From Betaproteobacteria bacterium (GTDB lineage: Bacteria > Pseudomonadota > Gammaproteobacteria > Burkholderiales > Rhodocyclaceae), in the NCBI GenBank assembly GCA_028065725.1, contig JAPTVL010000173.1, positions 186,001 to 250,000 of the forward strand: a stretch of 64,000 nucleotides of DNA, read 5' to 3'. Below the pieces are notes generated by a model. The model saw only the letters and a list, made by a program, of their open reading frames with translations, made no database searches and was not told where the DNA came from. This document shows, piece after piece, positions 60,193 to 64,000 of the stretch (positions are counted from its first letter, which is position 1; every line of letters begins with the position of its first letter). The translations under genes and the position numbers were made by a program.

Positions 60193-61305
60193 CTACCAGC
60201 GGCGCGTAAGGTTGCTCAGGTAGTTGGGCGGAAAGGCGTCGATCGCGATCAGGGTCTGCGCCAGTACCTGGCGTGCCGTTTCGGCCGTGAGCGACAGGCA
60301 GAAGCTGCGATCGCGCGGGCCGCCCGAGGTCAGGCCCACCAGGCGTCCCTCGGCGTCCACCAGCGGCCCGCCGGAGACGCCGTGGTCGCAGTAGTTGGAG
60401 GAAACCAGATAGTTCTGGCCGCCGCGGTTGATGATGCCGAGCATCGCGCCGGGCGAAAAGCTCAGGCGGCCACCGGCAAAGCCGATGTTGAAAATTGGCG
60501 TTCCCCTGACCAGCTGTGCGGCATCACCCATGACGGCCGGTTTGCCGTTGAGACCGGGCGCATGCACGACGCAGGCGTCCTCGGTGATCAGGAAGGCGGC
60601 CGCGGTGATCAGGGTTCTTGCGCCGGTGACCGCGCTGATCGCATGGATCGGCCCCTTGAGCACGTTGGGCGCGATGACGTGGCAATTGGTCAGCAGCTTG
60701 TCGGGCTCGACCACCACTCCGGTGCCGAAGCCGACCGCGCCGACGATGGCAAAGGTCGAGTCGGCAATCTTGAGCAGGGTCGCCGCATGCGGCGCGTCCG
60801 CGACCGAGCGCGGCAGGGTGCGCTGCGCCACCACCGGAGACTTCGGTGCCGCGGGCCCGGTCTCGACGGCAGGCGTGGGGGGCAGCAGGACGGCAATGTC
60901 CTCGCTGACGACGGAAGGCTCCACCGCGCTTTCGGCGACGGGCGCGGCGACGGGCATGGCCTGTACCGCGGCGACGGGTTTTTCCGCCGTGAGATGGCGC
61001 CAGGCCGGATAGGCGGCACCGAGCATCAGCAGCAAGACCAGGGCCGGCCAGCGCGAGCGCGTTGGCGCTGTCATTTCCGCGGCCTGCCGCCGGTCGCGCT
61101 GGCGGCGGTCGTAACCTGCGCGCTGGCGCCTGTCGTTCAGGACGTCGCGGGCATCCTGCAGGATGGCGAGCCGGTTGTGTTTCTCCTCGCTCTCCGGCTG
61201 GCTTTCGAGCGCCTGCCGGCATGACTCGTAGGCCTGTTGAATCTGCTCCGGGCTGGCCTTGTCGTTGAGTCCGAGAAGTTCATAGAGCGAGGGTTTTCCC
61301 GTCAT
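60193..61305 (-). CDS. membrane-anchored trypsin-like protease with J-domain-like N-terminus
   Basis: 370 aa. Residues 5-70 (SLYELLGLNDKASPEQIQQAYESCRQALES and ILQDARDVLNDRRQRAGYDRR) follow the J-domain fold, but the HPD tripeptide is missing. A membrane helix (about 86-101) and a linker lead to a trypsin-like domain with GTGVVVEPDKLLTNCHVI (His) and YCDHGVSGGPLVDAEGRLVGLTSGG (Ser). It is probably a periplasmic protease or binding protein. Confidence 0.85.
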   Translation of the reverse strand: MTGKPSLYELLGLNDKASPEQIQQAYESCRQALESQPESEEKHNRLAILQDARDVLNDRRQRAGYDRRQRDRRQAAEMTAPTRSRWPALVLLLMLGAAYPAWRHLTAEKPVAAVQAMPVAAPVAESAVEPSVVSEDIAVLLPPTPAVETGPAAPKSPVVAQRTLPRSVADAPHAATLLKIADSTFAIVGAVGFGTGVVVEPDKLLTNCHVIAPNVLKGPIHAISAVTGARTLITAAAFLITEDACVVHAPGLNGKPAVMGDAAQLVRGTPIFNIGFAGGRLSFSPGAMLGIINRGGQNYLVSSNYCDHGVSGGPLVDAEGRLVGLTSGGPRDRSFCLSLTAETARQVLAQTLIAIDAFPPNYLSNLTRRW

Positions 61306-61314
61306 GTCGGCGGC

Positions 61315-62811
61315 TCAGTGCCGGTGCTCCGCTTCGGCATGATGCGTCTGCGCCGCGGCATGGTGATGCAGGATCGCGTGCGGGTCGTGGCCCGGCAGGC
61401 GATGGCCGATCCATTGCGGCAGCAACGAGCCGGCGACCATGCCCAGGATCGAGACGCCGAGGCCGATCAGTTGCGGCGGCACCGGGCTGGCCTCGCCGAT
61501 CATGACTTCGATCAACACCCAGGACAGGAGGCCGCCGAAGGTCGCCGCCAGTGCGCCCTGGGTCGTCGCGCGGCGCCAGAAGATGCCGGCGGCGAGCGGC
61601 ACGAAGGCGCCGGCCAGGGTGACCTTGTAGGCGTTCTCGACCATCTTGAAAATCGAGGCCTCGGATTTCAGCGCGAAGCCGAGCACGATGCAGGTGAACA
61701 CCACCAGGCAGCCGCGCATTACGCGCAGGAACTGGCGGTCGCCCATGCCCGGATAGAAGCCGCGCACCACGTTCTCGGCGAAGGTGACCGAAGGCGCCAG
61801 CAGCGTTGCCGAGGAACAGCTCATGATCGCCGAGAGCACGGCGCCGAAGAACAGCACCTGGGCGAAGATCGGCGTGTGCTGCAGCACCAGGGTTGGCAGC
61901 ACCAGCTGCGTGTCCTTGGCCAGCAGCTCGTTGAACAGCGCCGGGTCGATCAATGTCGCCGAGTAGGCGATGAACATCGGCACGAAGGTGAAGCAGAAAT
62001 AGATCGAGGCGCCGAGCACCGAGCCCCACAGCGCGATGTTCGCGCTCTTCGCCGAGGTGATGCGCTGGAACACGTCCTGCTGCGGAATCGAGCCGAGCAT
62101 CATGGTCATCCAGGTGCCGAGGAAGGTCAGCCACAGCCAGGGATCGGGTGCCGGAAAGAAGTCCAGCTTGCCCGCGGCCGCGGCGTGGTCGATCACCGCC
62201 GTGGCACCACCGCCGACTTTGCCGCTGACGGTCCAGGCGATGAACAGCAGGCCGCCCATCGACACCGCCATCTGCACGAAGTCGAGAATCGCCACCGAGA
62301 ACATGCCGCCGAACACCGTGTAGGTCAGCACGATGGCGGCGCCGAGGATCATGCCGGCATTTTGCGACACGGCGCCGTCGGTGACGACGAAGAAGATCAG
62401 GCCCAGCGCCTTGATCTGCGCCGCGACCCAGCCCAGGTAGGAGAGCACGATGCAGACCGTGGTGATGACCTCGACCGTGCGGTTGTAGCGCATGCGGTAG
62501 AAGTCGCCCAAGGTGATGATGTTGAGCTTGTAGAGGTAGCGCGAGAAGATGATGCCGGCGATGATCAGGCACATCGAGGAGCCGAAGGGATCGGCGACCA
62601 CGCCGCCCAGACCGTCCTTGACGAAGGTGGCGGAGACGCCGAACACCGCCTCGGCGCCGAACCAGGTGGCGAACACCGTGGCGGTGACCACCGGCAGCGG
62701 CAAGCGGCGGCCGGCGACGGCGAAATCGCGCGCGTTATGTACGCGGGTGGCGGCGAACAGGCCGATGCCGACCGACACCATCAGGTAGAGAATGACAAAC
62801 CAGAGCAGCAT
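61315..62811 (-). CDS. sodium:solute symporter family protein
   Basis: 498 aa with about thirteen helices. LLWFVILYLMVSVGIGLFAATRVHNARDFAVAGRRLP, ATWFGAEAVFGVSATFVKDGLGGVVADPFGSS and GGMFSVAILDFVQMAVS identify the SSS family. The substrate is not evident. A repeat copy encodes KVGGGATAV in a loop. A short His-rich tail (HHHAAAQTHHAEAEHRH) is present. Confidence 0.92.
   Translation of the reverse strand: MLLWFVILYLMVSVGIGLFAATRVHNARDFAVAGRRLPLPVVTATVFATWFGAEAVFGVSATFVKDGLGGVVADPFGSSMCLIIAGIIFSRYLYKLNIITLGDFYRMRYNRTVEVITTVCIVLSYLGWVAAQIKALGLIFFVVTDGAVSQNAGMILGAAIVLTYTVFGGMFSVAILDFVQMAVSMGGLLFIAWTVSGKVGGGATAVIDHAAAAGKLDFFPAPDPWLWLTFLGTWMTMMLGSIPQQDVFQRITSAKSANIALWGSVLGASIYFCFTFVPMFIAYSATLIDPALFNELLAKDTQLVLPTLVLQHTPIFAQVLFFGAVLSAIMSCSSATLLAPSVTFAENVVRGFYPGMGDRQFLRVMRGCLVVFTCIVLGFALKSEASIFKMVENAYKVTLAGAFVPLAAGIFWRRATTQGALAATFGGLLSWVLIEVMIGEASPVPPQLIGLGVSILGMVAGSLLPQWIGHRLPGHDPHAILHHHAAAQTHHAEAEHRH
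62196..62220 (-). repeat. dispersed repeat, divergent copy R21
   Basis: Coding-sense copy in the symporter gene: AAAGTCGGCGGTGGTGCC then ACGGCGGTGATCG, translated KVGGGATAVI. It matches copy R10 over the flank GTGATCG. Confidence 0.5.
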
Positions 62812-62882
62812 GTCAGTGGCCAGTATTCAGGGACGGAGAGCGGAGTATAAATGCCGCGCAAAGCAGCGGCAAACCTGCGTCT

Positions 62883-64000
62883 TCAGGCGACGGCGAAGGC
62901 CAGCGCGGCGGCGGCAACGGCGAAAGCCAGCCACAGCATCTGGCGCAGGGCGCGCACCTCGGCGGCGAGGTTTTCCAGTTCGGGACTGGGCGCCGGTGTG
63001 GCCGTCGCGGCCAGCGCTTGGTGCACCAGGCGCGGCAGCGCCGGCAGCATCCGCGCCCAGTGGGCGGCCTCGCGCTTCATGTTGTTCTCGAAGGCGGCCC
63101 AGCCCAGTTGCTCGCCCATCCAGCGTTCCAGGTAAGGCAGCGCGGTCTGCCACAGGTCGAGGTCGGGGTCGAGTTCGCGCCCCAAGCCCTCGACGTTGAG
63201 CAGGGTCTTCTGCAGCAGCACCAGTTGCGGCTGGATTTCGACGTTGAACTGGCGCGAAGTCTGGAACAGGCGTAGCAGCACGCGGCCGAGCGAGATTTCC
63301 TTCAGCGGTCGGTCGAAGAAGGGTTCGCAGACCGAGCGGATCGCCGCCTCGAACTCGTCGACCCGGGTCTCCTTCGGCGCCCAGCCGGACTCGATGTGGG
63401 CTTCGGCGACGCGCTTGTAGTCGCGCTTGAAGAAGGCCAGGAAATTCTGCGCCAGGTAGTTCTTGTCGATGTCGGAAAGCGTGCCGACGATGCCGAAGTC
63501 GAGCGCGATGTAGCGGCCCTTGCGCGGCCCTTCGGTGGCGACGAAGATGTTGCCGGGGTGCATGTCGGCATGGAAGAAGCCGTCGCGGAACACCTGGGTG
63601 AAGAAGATTTCGACCCCGGCGCGGGCCAGGCGCGGGATGTCCACGCCCTTTTCGCGCAGCGCATCGATCTGCGAAATCGTCGTGCCGTGCATGCGCTGCA
63701 TGACCATCACGCTGGTGCTGCACCAGTCCCAGTACACCTCGGGCAGCATCAGCAGTTCGGAGTTTTCGAAGTTGCGCCGCAGTTGCGAACAGTTGGCGGC
63801 TTCGCGCATCAGGTCGAGTTCGTAGTGCAGGTATTTGTCGAACTCGGCCACGACTTCGCGCGGCTTCAGGCGCCGGCCGTCGGCCCAGAGCGTTTCGAGC
63901 AGGCTGGCGGCGACCTGCAGTAGCGCGATGTCATGTTCGATCACCGGCAGGATGCCGGGGCGCAGGATTTTCACCGCGACTTCGCGGCCGTCCGGCAGCA
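62883..64000 (-). CDS. ubiB: UbiB-like ABC1/ADCK atypical kinase, N-terminal part outside window
   Basis: 372 residues visible, open to the right edge. VAVKILRPG with the nucleotide-binding Lys, [34 protein letters not shown] and [13 protein letters not shown] are UbiB motifs. A C-terminal membrane helix ([19 protein letters not shown]) closes the protein. It supports ubiquinone synthesis or transport. Confidence 0.94.
   Translation of the reverse strand, partial: LPDGREVAVKILRPGILPVIEHDIALLQVAASLLETLWADGRRLKPREVVAEFDKYLHYELDLMREAANCSQLRRNFENSELLMLPEVYWDWCSTSVMVMQRMHGTTISQIDALREKGVDIPRLARAGVEIFFTQVFRDGFFHADMHPGNIFVATEGPRKGRYIALDFGIVGTLSDIDKNYLAQNFLAFFKRDYKRVAEAHIESGWAPKETRVDEFEAAIRSVCEPFFDRPLKEISLGRVLLRLFQTSRQFNVEIQPQLVLLQKTLLNVEGLGRELDPDLDLWQTALPYLERWMGEQLGWAAFENNMKREAAHWARMLPALPRLVHQALAATATPAPSPELENLAAEVRALRQMLWLAFAVAAAALAFAVA

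Noticed and set aside
61237..62850. 537-residue open frame on the plus strand opposite the symporter and protease genes
   Set aside because: It is the mirror of a high-GC coding region; composition (Arg, His, Gln, Asp-rich) is typical of antisense frames and the opposite strand has clear families.

Overview
The window is high-GC, densely packed bacterial chromosome. Periplasmic nitrate reductase genes, an NnrS protein, multihaem cytochromes, arsenic detoxification genes, sulfur-relay genes and the rpoZ-gmk-yicC and rph-rdgB-hemW blocks together point to a respiratory, probably denitrifying betaproteobacterium, most likely Rhodocyclales-like (Sulfuritalea/Sterolibacterium type). This placement is by inference; no rRNA or tRNA gene is visible.

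Layout. 1-5245: end of a nap locus (napA partial, napG, napH, napB), an unknown protein, a haem-binding HAMP membrane protein and a detached napF on the other strand. 5367-11367: an ArsR-controlled arsenic/metal operon (arsR, Met/Gly-rich secreted protein, CDF exporter, TDT transporter, arsC, acr3, GDCCVxC protein, OsmC protein, DUF4395 protein). 11520-16720: a restriction/toxin-antitoxin island with a HigBA-like pair split by a 265-bp palindromic element, an MmeI-family restriction-modification enzyme, a coupled MazF-like pair and a ParE-like pair. 16849-25039: a sulfur-trafficking cluster (split YeeE/YedE permease, TusA, tiny membrane proteins, rhodanese-like proteins, DsrE-like proteins, cytochrome c), ending in a sigma-54 regulator whose partner kinase has lost its N-terminal half, and a methyltransferase. 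25151-29854: gene remnants, a nine-haem cytochrome fused to cytochrome b561, a DUF3460 gene and an IS110-family insertion sequence. 29855-32959: spoT, rpoZ, gmk. 33023-41083: a probable anaerobically induced copper-acquisition locus (FNR-like box, two DUF2946 proteins, Crp/Fnr regulator, PCuAC chaperone, TonB-dependent receptor, BNR protein, thioredoxin-like protein, TonB-ExbB-ExbD). 40974-55827: a large GGDEF/EAL protein, yicC, Ser/Thr kinase and PP2C phosphatase, rph, rdgB, hemW, a membrane protein, an MlaF-like ATPase, a dioxygenase, nnrS, a truncated diguanylate cyclase, trmB, thiG and thiS. 56062-64000: an ABC exporter, hydrolase, ferredoxin, MazG-like, VanZ and serine-protease genes, a sodium:solute symporter and the C-terminal part of ubiB.

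The most striking global feature is a short dispersed repeat of about 25 bp (core GTCGGCGCYGGCG, two variable bases, then ACGGCG). I count 21 copies in 64 kb, in both orientations. Several lie between convergent genes, and many lie inside genes, where they are translated into recurring peptides such as VPPAPTF, RVGAGGTA and ESALAARR. One copy supplies the stop codon of rph and the start codon of rdgB. I do not recognise this as a described repeat family.
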